A stretch of DNA of 64,000 nt from Sphingomonas sp. NFR04 (lineage in GTDB: Bacteria > Pseudomonadota > Alphaproteobacteria > Sphingomonadales > Sphingomonadaceae): positions 165,843-229,842 of the forward strand of contig NZ_FORV01000008.1 in the NCBI RefSeq assembly GCF_900114095.1, written 5' to 3'. The notes under the pieces are model-generated. The model ran no database searches and was not told the DNA's origin. It was given only the letters and a program-made list of their open reading frames with translations. The position numbers were made by a program, and so were the translations under genes. Positions 43,394 through 52,383 of the stretch are shown here, piece by piece; positions within the stretch are counted from its first letter, which is position 1, and each line of letters begins with the position of its first letter.

Positions 43394-43761
43394 TGGCGGA
43401 CGTGTTCGACCCGTCCAAGCTGAACCGCCGGGTGCGGATCGAGCGGCCGGTGGCGGACACCAGCTTGGACGGCGCGGGATCGGGCACCTGGGCACTGGTG
43501 AAGGAGGTATGGGCGGAGGTGCAGGACACTCTGCCCAGCCGCAGCGAGAAGCTGGCGGACGGCATCAACGTCACCGCGCGTCCGGCGCGCGTGCGGATCC
43601 GATACCGCGACGATGTCGCTTCCAACATGCGGCTGGTGCTGCTACGCAAGAAGGTCCCTGTCCGCACCATGCAAATCGTCTCCGGCCCCGCCGAGTTGGG
43701 CACGCGCGAAGGCCTGGAGATGATGGTCGAGGAATATCGCCCGGCCGGGAACCTGGCCTGA
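43393..43761 (+). CDS. Head closure protein (SPP1 gp16-like)
   Basis: The 122-residue protein has FDPSKLNRRVRIERP, GTWALVKEVWAEVQ and RVRIRYRDDVASNMRLV, the head-tail adaptor family pattern. It closes the head after packaging. It follows the connector with a 1-base overlap. Confidence 0.85.
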   Translation: MADVFDPSKLNRRVRIERPVADTSLDGAGSGTWALVKEVWAEVQDTLPSRSEKLADGINVTARPARVRIRYRDDVASNMRLVLLRKKVPVRTMQIVSGPAELGTREGLEMMVEEYRPAGNLA

Positions 43762-44291
43762 TGGTGACGGTGAAGGGGCGCGAGGACGTGAAGCGCTTCC
43801 TCGCCACCCTGCCGAACGAGATCGAGACGAAGCTGCTCCGCGGCGCGGGTCGCGCGGCGGGCAAGGTCGTGAAGGACGACGCCGAATCGCGGGCCCTGTC
43901 GAAGGAGGTCCGCGAGGATCTCGTCCTGAAGACCTCGGCGCGCGACGGCCGCATCGTAGTGAAGGTCACCGTGAAACCCGGCTGGGGCTATTCGCTCGGC
44001 GTCTGGCAGGAATGGGGCACGGCGCCGCACTTCATCCGTGTGGCCGAGGATCAGCGCCAGGGCCGCAGCATCGGTCGGATCAACAAGCTGTCGAAGGAAG
44101 GCTCGCTGGTGATCGGCGGGCAGTTCGTCGGCGCGACGGTGTTCCATCCCGGCGCCCAGGCGCACCCGTTTCTGCGGCTGGCACTGGACCTGCGCGGCGG
44201 CGAGGCGATCGCGGCGGCGCAGGCGTACATCAACAGGCGGATCGCTGGCGGCAAGATCGTCGGCACGGCCGAGCCCGAGGACGACGCATGA
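43761..44291 (+). CDS. HK97 gp10-like tail-joining protein
   Basis: The 176-residue protein starts MVTVKGREDVKRFLATLPNE, with KVVKDDAESRALSKE and FHPGAQAHPFLRLAL, as in HK97 gp10-type proteins that prepare the tail end for joining. It overlaps its neighbours by 1 and 4 bases. Confidence 0.85.
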   Translation: MVTVKGREDVKRFLATLPNEIETKLLRGAGRAAGKVVKDDAESRALSKEVREDLVLKTSARDGRIVVKVTVKPGWGYSLGVWQEWGTAPHFIRVAEDQRQGRSIGRINKLSKEGSLVIGGQFVGATVFHPGAQAHPFLRLALDLRGGEAIAAAQAYINRRIAGGKIVGTAEPEDDA

Positions 44292-44701
44292 GCGAGGGCA
44301 TCGAGGGTGCGGACATCGTCGGCGCGCTGCTGCGCGCGGATGCCGCCATCACCGCAAAGGTGCCGGAGGACCGGATCAAGATTGCCGCGCTGCCGGAGGG
44401 CGAGGTGCTGCCGCATATCCTGATCGGCACCACGACCACGCTCGAGCGCAAGACGCTGATCCGCGAGGCGGTCGTCCGGACGGTCGAACGGGTGTCGGTG
44501 CGCGTGCGGGCGGAAAACCTGCGCGACCAGCGCCTGCTGCGCCGCCTGGTCGTGCGCTGCTGCGCGGGGCGGACGGGCGACATCGGCGGCGGGTCTTCCG
44601 TGTCGATCACCACCGACGGCGCGGGCCCCGAGGGCCGCGGCACCGACAACGCCTTCGAGCGCGTGCAGGACCTCCGCGTCAGCCACGACGCCACCGTCTG
44701 A
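44288..44701 (+). CDS. Tail completion protein (gp17/DUF3168-like)
   Basis: The 137-residue protein has DIVGALLRADAAITAKVPED, LPHILIGTTT and GTDNAFERVQDLRVSHD. This matches the small tail terminator proteins placed before the tail tube gene in siphophages. Confidence 0.75.
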   Translation: MSEGIEGADIVGALLRADAAITAKVPEDRIKIAALPEGEVLPHILIGTTTTLERKTLIREAVVRTVERVSVRVRAENLRDQRLLRRLVVRCCAGRTGDIGGGSSVSITTDGAGPEGRGTDNAFERVQDLRVSHDATV

Positions 44702-44719
44702 CCACCCAGGAGAACAGCC

Positions 44720-44905
44720 ATGTCGAACAAGAAGGGCGTCGCGAAGCAGGACTTCAACGACGTCGGGACCGGGAAGCATTTCGAGGCCGGCAAGGCACCG
44801 AACTGCACCGCCGGTGAATATGAGAATTATCGCGCCGCTGGGCTGATCGAAGAGCCCGGCCAGGCCGACAACACCGATACCAAGGGCGGCAAGACCGCCG
44901 ATTGA
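44720..44905 (+). CDS. Small unknown tail-module protein
   Basis: The 61-residue protein starts MSNKKGVAKQDFNDVGTGKH and is polar. CAGGAGAAC precedes the ATG. No family recognised. Confidence 0.6.
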   Translation: MSNKKGVAKQDFNDVGTGKHFEAGKAPNCTAGEYENYRAAGLIEEPGQADNTDTKGGKTAD

Positions 44906-44964
44906 TTCCGCCCGACCGGGCTGAATAGCCGGCGCCGCCGGCTCGCCACACCAGGAGAACCATC

Positions 44965-45411
44965 ATGACCATGACTGCGGCGGGCTCGGCGCTCGCCATT
45001 TCCGCAAACGCGCCCGCCACCCAGGACGCCACCGGCTTTGCCGCGCTGACGTTGACCGAGATCGGCGGCGTGGAAAATCTTGGCCCCATCGGGCCGGTCT
45101 TCTCCAAGGTCGAGACTAACCCACTCAAGGGCCCGAAGGACAAGCTTAAGGGCAGCGTCGATTACGGTTCACTGAACCCTTCGATCTACTACGATCGGGC
45201 GGACGCAGGGCAGGTTCTACTGAAGATCTCGGCCAAAGATAAGACCAACAAGCTCTACAGCTTCCTGGCTACCCTGCCAAATGGCGAGAAGTGGTATTTC
45301 CAGGGCCGTGTGTTCGGCATGCCGATCGATATTGGCGGTGTGGACAGCCTAATCATGTCGAAGCCCACCATCGAAATCTGCACCGAGCCGGTCGAAGTCG
45401 CCGGCTCCTGA
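44965..45411 (+). CDS. Tail tube protein
   Basis: The 148-residue protein has TGFAALTLTEIGGVENLGPI, a beta core (LYSFLATLPNGEKWYFQGRV) and VDSLIMSKPTIEI. Size and place before the tail chaperones fit the major tail protein. CAGGAG lies 8 bases before the start. Confidence 0.82.
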   Translation: MTMTAAGSALAISANAPATQDATGFAALTLTEIGGVENLGPIGPVFSKVETNPLKGPKDKLKGSVDYGSLNPSIYYDRADAGQVLLKISAKDKTNKLYSFLATLPNGEKWYFQGRVFGMPIDIGGVDSLIMSKPTIEICTEPVEVAGS

Positions 45412-45449
45412 TTTCACCCCGGGCGCCCGCGACGCCGTCTTCTCTCTGT

Positions 45450-45488
45450 CCCACCTGACCCGTTTTCGCGGGATGCGGGTCAGGTGGG
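45450..45488 (+). promoter_or_regulatory. Perfect 13-bp stem-loop between tail tube and chaperone genes
   Basis: CCCACCTGACCCG (45450-45462) pairs fully with CGGGTCAGGTGGG (45476-45488), loop 13 bases. No T-run follows, so it is less a terminator than an mRNA stabiliser or partial attenuator. It lies 28 bases before the chaperone start and could raise the tube-to-chaperone ratio. Confidence 0.65.
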
Positions 45489-45515
45489 GCACCAATCCCG
45501 CGAGAGGTTACCCCC

Positions 45516-45932
45516 ATGTTCGATATCACCACCCAGGCGGTCGCCGACACTGCCGCCCTCCATCTTAAGAACGCCGCCGGCGAGCCGCTCTATGCGGATG
45601 CCGAGCGCACCAAGCCGGTGCAGATCATCCTGCACAGCCCGGGTAGCAAGGCATTCTCGGCTGTCGAGACCGCGCAGTCGGCGCGCGCCGTCAAGCGCCT
45701 GAAGGCCAACGACGGCGAGATCACCGCCACCACCGCCGAGGAGCGGCTGCAGCAGACCGCCGACGATCTGGCGATGCTCACCGTGCGCTTCGAGAATTTC
45801 GCGTATCCTCCCGCTGGCGACGCGCAGGGCGCCGAGCTGTTCAAGGCGGTCTACGCCGATCCCAAGCTCGGTTTCATCGCCAAGCAGGTCTCCAAGTTCC
45901 TTACCGACTGGAGCAACTTCACGGGAAAGTAA
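45516..45932 (+). CDS. Tail assembly chaperone (gpG-like)
   Basis: The 138-residue protein MFDITTQAVADTAALHLKNA is the first product of the chaperone pair that coats the tape measure. Its end is T-G-K-stop at ACG GGA AAG TAA, containing the slippery heptamer GGGAAAG (45923-45929). A shift of -1 there continues into the frame of 45944-46378. Confidence 0.82.
   Translation: MFDITTQAVADTAALHLKNAAGEPLYADAERTKPVQIILHSPGSKAFSAVETAQSARAVKRLKANDGEITATTAEERLQQTADDLAMLTVRFENFAYPPAGDAQGAELFKAVYADPKLGFIAKQVSKFLTDWSNFTGK
45923..45929 (+). promoter_or_regulatory. Slippery site for -1 ribosomal frameshift
   Basis: G GGA AAG in the zero frame is of the X XXY YYZ type and is the same heptamer as in the lambda G-T gene. 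The stop codon follows directly. The -1 frame is open from here to 46378. Confidence 0.8.
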
Positions 45933-46378
45933 CCCGCCAGCTGGTGCTCTACGTCCGGCACATGGCATGGCTCAACGCCGTGCCGCGGCCGGCGGAGGGC
46001 GCCAGCAGGGCGCGGACCAACGTCCCCGTGCCCACCCTCAGCCGCGCCGCACAGATGCGGGCGAACGGCATCCGCAACCCGCTGATGCCGCCGAACCCAC
46101 TCCCGCACATCGTAGACCGGCTGCTCGAGCTCGGGCTCAACGAAGCGGCGGGCATGGGTATCGGCCCGGTCAGTTGGCTGACGATTGACGCTTGGCGGCG
46201 TCAAACCGGCGTGCACCTGCACCCGTGGGAGGTCCGACTGATCCGGCGGCTCTCGATCGAGTATGTCGCCGAGCAGCGGCGTGCGGAGAGCGAGAACTGC
46301 CCGCCGCCCTGGCGTTGGGAGGTCACCGAGGCCGAGAAGAAGGCCGAGATGGCTGGACTGGCGCTTATCTTCGGGTGA
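45929..46378 (+). CDS. Frameshift extension of tail chaperone (gpT-like part)
   Basis: Read after the -1 shift, translation continues V-T-R-Q-L-V-L-Y-V-R-H-M-A-W and on to GLALIFG, 149 residues, giving a fusion of about 287 residues with the upstream product. A GTG at 45944 lacks a ribosome site, which supports the fusion. Such GT-type proteins recruit the tail tube to the tape measure-chaperone complex. It ends overlapping the lipoprotein start. Confidence 0.78.
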   Translation, partial: VTRQLVLYVRHMAWLNAVPRPAEGASRARTNVPVPTLSRAAQMRANGIRNPLMPPNPLPHIVDRLLELGLNEAAGMGIGPVSWLTIDAWRRQTGVHLHPWEVRLIRRLSIEYVAEQRRAESENCPPPWRWEVTEAEKKAEMAGLALIFG

Positions 46379-46731
46379 AGGTACGATGCGCGCATGGAAA
46401 CGGCTTTCGCGCGCTCGTGGTGCTGCCTCTTGTCATGTGCGGCGGATGTGACGCCCACATCCCGAAAGCGAAGAAGATCGTTGCGCGCGACTTAGGCGCG
46501 CCTAAGATGATCGACTTCAGAAGCACAAAGTCGAGTGCAGATGGCAAGAAGGTATGTGGTGAGGTCACCGCAAGTGACCGCCCGCATGCTGGGTGGCGGC
46601 ATTTCGTAGCTTATATCGACATCGAAAAGGCAGCCATCGCGGCTGACGACAGTCCCATGGGTTCGGATGCGGAATTGAACAATCCGCTTCTGCGCGGCGC
46701 CGCGTACGGGTTCATGCACGCCTGCGACTGA
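46375..46731 (+). CDS. Small lipoprotein inside the tail operon
   Basis: From GTG 46375, overlapping the upstream stop (GTGA), the 118-residue protein starts MKVRCAHGNGFRALVVLPLV, followed by MCGGCDAHIPKAKK. LVMC or MCGGC gives a lipobox after a hydrophobic stretch, so membrane attachment is likely. The rest is soluble, with cysteines. No family recognised. It is not a usual tail component. A terminator follows at 46766. Superinfection exclusion by a phage lipoprotein is one possible role. Confidence 0.65.
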   Translation: MKVRCAHGNGFRALVVLPLVMCGGCDAHIPKAKKIVARDLGAPKMIDFRSTKSSADGKKVCGEVTASDRPHAGWRHFVAYIDIEKAAIAADDSPMGSDAELNNPLLRGAAYGFMHACD

Positions 46732-46765
46732 ATCGCGCAGATTCACCCGATTGCCAATCGTAGCA

Positions 46766-46788
46766 CCCCGCTTCGGCGGGGCTTTTTT
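46766..46788 (+). terminator. Intrinsic terminator before tape measure gene
   Basis: CCCCGC-TTCG-GCGGGG (46766-46781) is a six-pair stem with a TTCG tetraloop, followed by C and TTTTTT. This is a textbook Rho-independent terminator. It lies between the lipoprotein and the tape measure, inside the late operon. Confidence 0.85.
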
Positions 46789-46801
46789 CGTGGAGGTCGC
46801 C

Positions 46802-49800
46802 ATGGAAGACGGCTCGCCCGCTCTTGAGGTCGGCTTCGCAATCGACATGGGCAATGCGTTCGACGACCTTGCGCATCTGCAGCAGGCGATGAACAGCACC
46901 GAGGCGAAGATCGTCGCCGACGCGAAGAGTGTCGAGAAGGCGACTGGCTCGATGGTCAACCTCGGCGCAGCGACCGCGCAGTTCTCGGCTTTCGGCACCG
47001 CCGCAACACGCGAGCTGCGGAGCGCAGCACAGGAATCCCGGAGCGCCGAAAAAGCGGGCGAATCGCTGGCTCGTCAGCTGGAGCGCCAGGCGGAGACCTA
47101 TGGCAAGACTGCATCGGAGATCCGCAGTATGCGCGCCGAGCAGCGCGCGCTTAATGCGGAGCAGCAGGGCCTTACCGAACTCGCCGGTCGCATCCGCGCT
47201 TTGAACGCTGAGCTGGTGCGGCTCGAGGCTGCTGGTGGTCGCAGCGCCGGAGCCGTGCGCGGCAATGGCTCTGCGATGGCCGCGCTCGCACCGCAAGCGC
47301 AGGACGCATTTACACAGATCTCGATGGGCACGAACGCTCTGAACGTTTTAGCCATCCAGGGTGGCCAAGCTGCCGGGCAGATGATCTACCTTGGGGGCGC
47401 GGCGGAGAAGTTCGGGCGCTTCATGCTAGGGCCTTGGGGCCTCGCTCTCACTGGCGGCCTGCTTGTGCTGGGCGCGCTCACCAAGGGCATGTTCGACAAC
47501 CACGATGCCGCCGAAAAGGCTGCCGAGGCGATGAAGAAGTTTCAGGAGCGCCAGTCCGATATCGGCAACTTCATCGATGATACGACCGGCCGCCTCAAGG
47601 AGCAGAACAAGACGCTGGTTCTGAACGCGATCTTGACCAGGCAGGCGCAGATTGCCGCCAACGAGAAGGATATCGCGGAGAGCCGTAAGAAGGCCTTTGC
47701 CCGTGCCGGTCAGGCCGTGCTGCGCAGTTCACAGGCCGCATCGGGCTCGACCACGTCCGGCGTCAGCTTCACCGACGATGTCGACGTTCAGCGCGTCATC
47801 AAGGCGGCCGGCAACGATACGGCAAAGCTCGCCGAGGGGCTGGCGACGCTGGCAAAGGCACGTCCTTCGCTGGCGAAGGTTGCCATCGACGTCAGCGGAA
47901 TTGGTGGGCAGGCGATCCTTGCGCAGCGCGAGAACGAGAAGCTGTCGAAGGAGCTGCGCGGCCTCGGTGGCGACACCAAAGCTTTCGCGAATGCCTCCGT
48001 AGATGCGGTCAAGCGGCAGGCCGCGCTCGCCGCCGCGACCACGCCCCTGGAGAAGGCGCGAGCTCAGCTGGCGATCGTGGAGGCGGAGGGCACCTCGGCG
48101 GTGAAGGCGGGCGGCGCTGCCGTTGACCAGTACCGCCAGAAGCTCGTCAGCGCGACGCTGGCGGTGAAGGCCGCCGAGGACGCGCAGAAGAAGCAGACAG
48201 CAGCTTCCCGCGCCGCGGCCGCCGCCGGCCGTCGCGAGGAGACGCAGGCGGAACGTCTCGGCCGAGAGGCAGACGCGACCAATGCGCAGACCAAAAACCT
48301 CTACGCTCTCGCCGATGCCTATGGGCAGTCCGGCGGTGCGGCGCTGGTGGCAGAGGCGCGGGTCAAGGCAGAATCCCAGGCGATCAAGGAGCACGGCGAC
48401 GTCGCCGCGTTCGTAGCCCGGCAGGCGAACCTCGTAATCGCCCAGCGGGTCGCAGACGCGGTGAAGTCCACCGCCACGCTGCGGGCTCAGGCCGATGTAC
48501 AGGCGCAGGTAAATGCGGCCGTCGCCGCTGGCACCGTACCGGCATCGGAAGCGGCGCGGCTGGTGCGTGACCAGATCGCTGACCTCCCGCTGCTTCAGGC
48601 GGCCGAGGCAGCGCAGCAGCAGGGTCTTGCCACTGAAGCAAAGCGTGCGACTGCGGCCTTGGCCGATCAGCGCGCAGAGCGTCAGCGTCTCACCGCTGAG
48701 GAGGATCGCGCCAGGATCGCCAGCGGGCTGCAGACTGGGTCGGATCGACTTGCTGAGCTGCGCGAAGAACTGAGGCTGATCGGCGCAACCGATGAGGCGC
48801 GCGCGAGAGAGATGGCCGAGTTCCGGGGACGGCAGGAGGTTTCGACCATGAAGGGAATCGACCCTGCTCAGGCGGCCGCATATGTGAAGCTGCAAGGCGA
48901 TGTAGCTGCTCAGATCGAGCGCAACCGCGCAGCGCAGGACGACTACAACGCATTGCTGACGTTCGCAGCTGACAAGTGGGACTTGATCGCACGAAACGTG
49001 CAGCGCGCCGGGCAGGGCATGGCTGATGCGTTCGGCAGCGCCGGCCGGGCCGTCGGCGATCTCGCGACGATATATGCCGGGTTCAACGCCGATCGTACGC
49101 GGCTGGAAGAGCAGCACAAAGCGCAAATCACGAAGGCGGACAAGGACCAGGGCAAGATCGCACGCGAGAATGCTCGCTACGCGCTCCAGAGCTCCACGCT
49201 CCAGATCGGCGCCTATGGTGACATGGCCCGGGCTGCCAAGGGCTTCTTCGGCGAGAACACGGCTGGCTATCAGGCCCTCGCCACGGCGGAAAAGGCGTTC
49301 CGCGCCGTCGAGTTCGCGCTGTCGGTTCGCGCCATGGCGCAGGACGCAGCAGAGACCGTCGGATCGATCGCTCGCAGCGGCGCGCGCGCGGCGGCGCATG
49401 GCGTGGAGGCGGTGGCGAAGGCCATCGCATCGCTGCCCTTCCCGCTCAACCTTGCCGCCGGCGCTGCGACGGCCGCTGCCATCGCCTCGCTGGGCATCGC
49501 CATCGGCGGCTCGTTCGGTGGCGGCGGCGCACGCCCGGAACCATCCAACACCGGCACGGGTACCGTGCTCGGTGACACCACCGCCAAGAGCGATAGTGTG
49601 AAGCGTGCGATCGACCAGCTCAAGCAGGTTGACACCCTCACCAACGTCTACTCGCGGCAGATGCTGGAATCGCTGCGCTCGATTGACAGCCAGATCGGCG
49701 GCGTGGCGGCGGTGATCGTCCGCGGCGGCGACATCAACGCCAGCGCGGGCGTGGCCACCGGCTTCAACAACTCGACCGGCAAGGCTGCCGGCGGCGTTGC

Positions 49801-51478
49801 GGGCGCCGCGTTGGGCGGCGCGCTCCTCGGCCCCCTCGGCGCGCTTGCGGGCGGCGTGATCGGCAAGCTGCTCGGCGGCCTGTTCGGCACCCGCACGGAC
49901 GTGACCGGCAGCGGCATCTATGGCGGCGCGCAGTCGCTGGAGAGCATCCTGGGCGGCGGTTTCAACGGCCAGGCCTATTCGGACATCACCAAGACGAAGA
50001 AGTTCCTCGGCGTCGTCTCCGGCCGCTCCTACTCCACGCAATACGGCGCGCTCGACCCCAGCCTGTCCAACCAGTTCACGCTGATCCTGCGCAGCTTCAA
50101 CGATTCCATCAAGGCCGCCGCCGGCCCGCTCGGCGAATCCACTGAGGAAATCCAGAAGCGGCTGAACGGCTTCGTCGTGAATATCGGCAAGATCGACCTG
50201 AAGGGCCTCACCGGCGAGCAGATCCAGGAGAAGCTCAACGCCGTGTTCGGCGCCGCCGCCGACAACATGGCGACCGCCGCCTTCCCGCTGATCTCGCAGT
50301 TCCAACGCGTCGGCGAAGGTGCTTTCGAGACGCTGACCCGCGTTGCGACGACGGTGGAGCAGGTGACCACCTCGCTCGACCTGCTCGGCAGCAGCGCGCA
50401 GGCGATGGGCCTAGCGGCGAAGCTGGGGCTCGCCGATCAGTTCGACAGCGTCTCGGCGCTGAACGACGCCGTGAACTCCTACTTCGAGGCCTATTACAGC
50501 ACGCAGGAGCAGGCTGCCGCCAAGACGGCGCAGCTGACGAAGGTGTTCGGTAGCCTGGGCCTGGCCGTGCCGCCGTCGCTCGCTGCATTCCGCCAGCTGG
50601 TGGAGGCGCAGGACCTCACCACGGCCGCCGGCCAGGCGACCTATGCGACCCTGCTGAAGCTGGCCCCGGCCTTTGCTGACCTCCAACAGTCGATGGCGGG
50701 CGCGAAGAGCGCGGCCGACGTGCTGAGCGAGCGGCAGGACCTGGAGCGCCAGCTGCTCGAGCTGCAGGGCAAGACGGACGAGATCCGCAAGCTCGACCTC
50801 GCCAAGCTCGACGCCAGCAACCGCGCGCTCCAGCTGCAGATCTACGCCATCCAGGACGCACAGGAGGCCGCCAAGGCCGCCGACGAGCTGCGCCAAGCGT
50901 GGAGCGCGGTGGGCGACAGCATCACGGACGAGATCAAGCGCATCCGCGGGCTGAGCGACGCCACCGGCTCCAACACCTTCGCAAGCCTGCTCGGCCAGTT
51001 CAATGCCGCCACCGCGGCGGCGCGCGGCGGCGATCAGGAGGCGGCGAAGTCGTTGCCCCAGCTGTCGCAGGCGCTGCTCTCGGCGGCGGCCGATGCGGCG
51101 ACCAGCCGGCAGGAGCTCGACCGGGTGCAAGCCCAGACCGCCGCCAGCCTGCAGCAGACCTATGACGCGATCACCGCCTTCGGCGCGGCGGCATCGGCGC
51201 AGGCAGACACCGCCCGGCTGAACGCGGCGGCGACAGCCCAGGCGGCGGCCGGCGGCAGCGCCAACGACAATGCGGCGGCGATCTCGACCCTGCGGACGAC
51301 GCTGGAGGCCCTGATCGAGAAGGTCGAGCTGCTGCGCACCGAGAACAATGCCGGCAACGCAGGCATCATCAGCCGCGGCGAGCGCGCGGCGCGCGTGCTG
51401 GAGAATGTGACGCAACAGAGCGGCGGAGACGCGATCTCGATCATCGCCAACGAGCCGCTGCCGACGGTGGCAGCATGA
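46802..51478 (+). CDS. Tail tape measure protein
   Basis: The protein has 1558 residues, the longest in the window, setting tail length. It begins MEDGSPALEVGFAIDMGNAF, has long coiled-coil Ala-rich parts (about 30-170 and 440-760), hydrophobic segments near 210-240 (GPWGLALTGGLLVLGAL) and near 880-920, and a Gly-rich part near 1000-1050 (GALLGPLGALAGGVIGKLLG). TGGAGG lies 7 bases before ATG 46802. An upstream ATG at 46751 would read through the terminator. Confidence 0.93.
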   Translation: MEDGSPALEVGFAIDMGNAFDDLAHLQQAMNSTEAKIVADAKSVEKATGSMVNLGAATAQFSAFGTAATRELRSAAQESRSAEKAGESLARQLERQAETYGKTASEIRSMRAEQRALNAEQQGLTELAGRIRALNAELVRLEAAGGRSAGAVRGNGSAMAALAPQAQDAFTQISMGTNALNVLAIQGGQAAGQMIYLGGAAEKFGRFMLGPWGLALTGGLLVLGALTKGMFDNHDAAEKAAEAMKKFQERQSDIGNFIDDTTGRLKEQNKTLVLNAILTRQAQIAANEKDIAESRKKAFARAGQAVLRSSQAASGSTTSGVSFTDDVDVQRVIKAAGNDTAKLAEGLATLAKARPSLAKVAIDVSGIGGQAILAQRENEKLSKELRGLGGDTKAFANASVDAVKRQAALAAATTPLEKARAQLAIVEAEGTSAVKAGGAAVDQYRQKLVSATLAVKAAEDAQKKQTAASRAAAAAGRREETQAERLGREADATNAQTKNLYALADAYGQSGGAALVAEARVKAESQAIKEHGDVAAFVARQANLVIAQRVADAVKSTATLRAQADVQAQVNAAVAAGTVPASEAARLVRDQIADLPLLQAAEAAQQQGLATEAKRATAALADQRAERQRLTAEEDRARIASGLQTGSDRLAELREELRLIGATDEARAREMAEFRGRQEVSTMKGIDPAQAAAYVKLQGDVAAQIERNRAAQDDYNALLTFAADKWDLIARNVQRAGQGMADAFGSAGRAVGDLATIYAGFNADRTRLEEQHKAQITKADKDQGKIARENARYALQSSTLQIGAYGDMARAAKGFFGENTAGYQALATAEKAFRAVEFALSVRAMAQDAAETVGSIARSGARAAAHGVEAVAKAIASLPFPLNLAAGAATAAAIASLGIAIGGSFGGGGARPEPSNTGTGTVLGDTTAKSDSVKRAIDQLKQVDTLTNVYSRQMLESLRSIDSQIGGVAAVIVRGGDINASAGVATGFNNSTGKAAGGVAGAALGGALLGPLGALAGGVIGKLLGGLFGTRTDVTGSGIYGGAQSLESILGGGFNGQAYSDITKTKKFLGVVSGRSYSTQYGALDPSLSNQFTLILRSFNDSIKAAAGPLGESTEEIQKRLNGFVVNIGKIDLKGLTGEQIQEKLNAVFGAAADNMATAAFPLISQFQRVGEGAFETLTRVATTVEQVTTSLDLLGSSAQAMGLAAKLGLADQFDSVSALNDAVNSYFEAYYSTQEQAAAKTAQLTKVFGSLGLAVPPSLAAFRQLVEAQDLTTAAGQATYATLLKLAPAFADLQQSMAGAKSAADVLSERQDLERQLLELQGKTDEIRKLDLAKLDASNRALQLQIYAIQDAQEAAKAADELRQAWSAVGDSITDEIKRIRGLSDATGSNTFASLLGQFNAATAAARGGDQEAAKSLPQLSQALLSAAADAATSRQELDRVQAQTAASLQQTYDAITAFGAAASAQADTARLNAAATAQAAAGGSANDNAAAISTLRTTLEALIEKVELLRTENNAGNAGIISRGERAARVLENVTQQSGGDAISIIANEPLPTVAA

Positions 51479-52374
51479 AGGTCCTGATCCCGATCCCGGC
51501 GACCAACGCGACCTTCGTTTCCAGCTCTTTGGCGGAGGCCGACTATCCCGCCTGGTCCTCGGGCGCCACCTATGCCGCCGCGGCCAAGGTGATTTCGACG
51601 GCGACGCACCGGATCTACGAGAGCAACGCCGGCGCGAACACCAACAACGACCCGACGGTGCCCGGCAGCACGTTCTGGACCGATATCGGCCCGACCAACC
51701 GCTGGGCGATGCTCGACCAGGCGGTCGGCACCCAGTCGATCGGCAGGGGTTCGATCACCGTCACGCTCGCGCCCGGTCGCGCCAACTCGCTGGCGGTGCT
51801 GGACACGACGGCCGACACCGTGCGGGTGATCGTCACCGTCGACGGCACGACACTGTTCGACCAGACGCGCAGCACCAACGCCTCGGGCGGGGTGATCACC
51901 GACTGGTATGCCTATTTCACCGCCGAGACGGGGCGCGTGAACAGCCTCGTGATCGATGGCCTGCCGAGCTACGCGAACGCGCAGGTGCAGGTGATCCTCA
52001 CCGGTGCCGATTCCTCCGGCCCGGTCGCGGTCGGCACGCTGCTGGTGGGCAAGGTCGTCGAGCTCGGCATCACCGAAGCCGGGCCGTCGGTGGGGATCAC
52101 CGACTTCAGCCGGAAGGAGACGGATGCCTTCGGCGTCACCACCGTCGTCGAGCGCAGCTGGGCGAAGCGCATGACGCTGCGCTCGCTGATCGAGACGCGC
52201 GCTGTCGACGGCATCCAGCGGACGGTCGCCGGCCTCCGCGCCCGGCCGGCGCTGTGGATCGGCGAAGAGGGCTACGACAGCCTCACCGTCTACGGCTTCT
52301 TCAAGGACTTCAGCGTCGACCTGGCGCTCGAGCAGATCAGCTATTGCAGCCTCTCCATCGAGGGGCTGATCTAG
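51475..52374 (+). CDS. Distal tail protein
   Basis: The 299-residue protein starts MKVLIPIPATNATFVSSSLA. Residues 20-70 (WSSGATYAAAAKVISTATHR) resemble the short carbohydrate-binding beta modules of tail proteins, and the rest is beta-rich with LWIGEEGYDSLTVYGFFKDF near the end. ATGA overlaps the tape measure stop. It likely sits at the tail tip. Confidence 0.7.
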   Translation: MKVLIPIPATNATFVSSSLAEADYPAWSSGATYAAAAKVISTATHRIYESNAGANTNNDPTVPGSTFWTDIGPTNRWAMLDQAVGTQSIGRGSITVTLAPGRANSLAVLDTTADTVRVIVTVDGTTLFDQTRSTNASGGVITDWYAYFTAETGRVNSLVIDGLPSYANAQVQVILTGADSSGPVAVGTLLVGKVVELGITEAGPSVGITDFSRKETDAFGVTTVVERSWAKRMTLRSLIETRAVDGIQRTVAGLRARPALWIGEEGYDSLTVYGFFKDFSVDLALEQISYCSLSIEGLI

Positions 52375-52383
52375 GAGACCTCC

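Noticed and set aside
46751..46801. Earlier start for the tape measure protein
   Set aside because: It would translate the terminator stem; a good ribosome site precedes ATG 46802.
47729..50305. 858-codon minus-strand frame opposite the tape measure gene
   Set aside because: No start signal or domain, and it lies wholly inside the tape measure gene.
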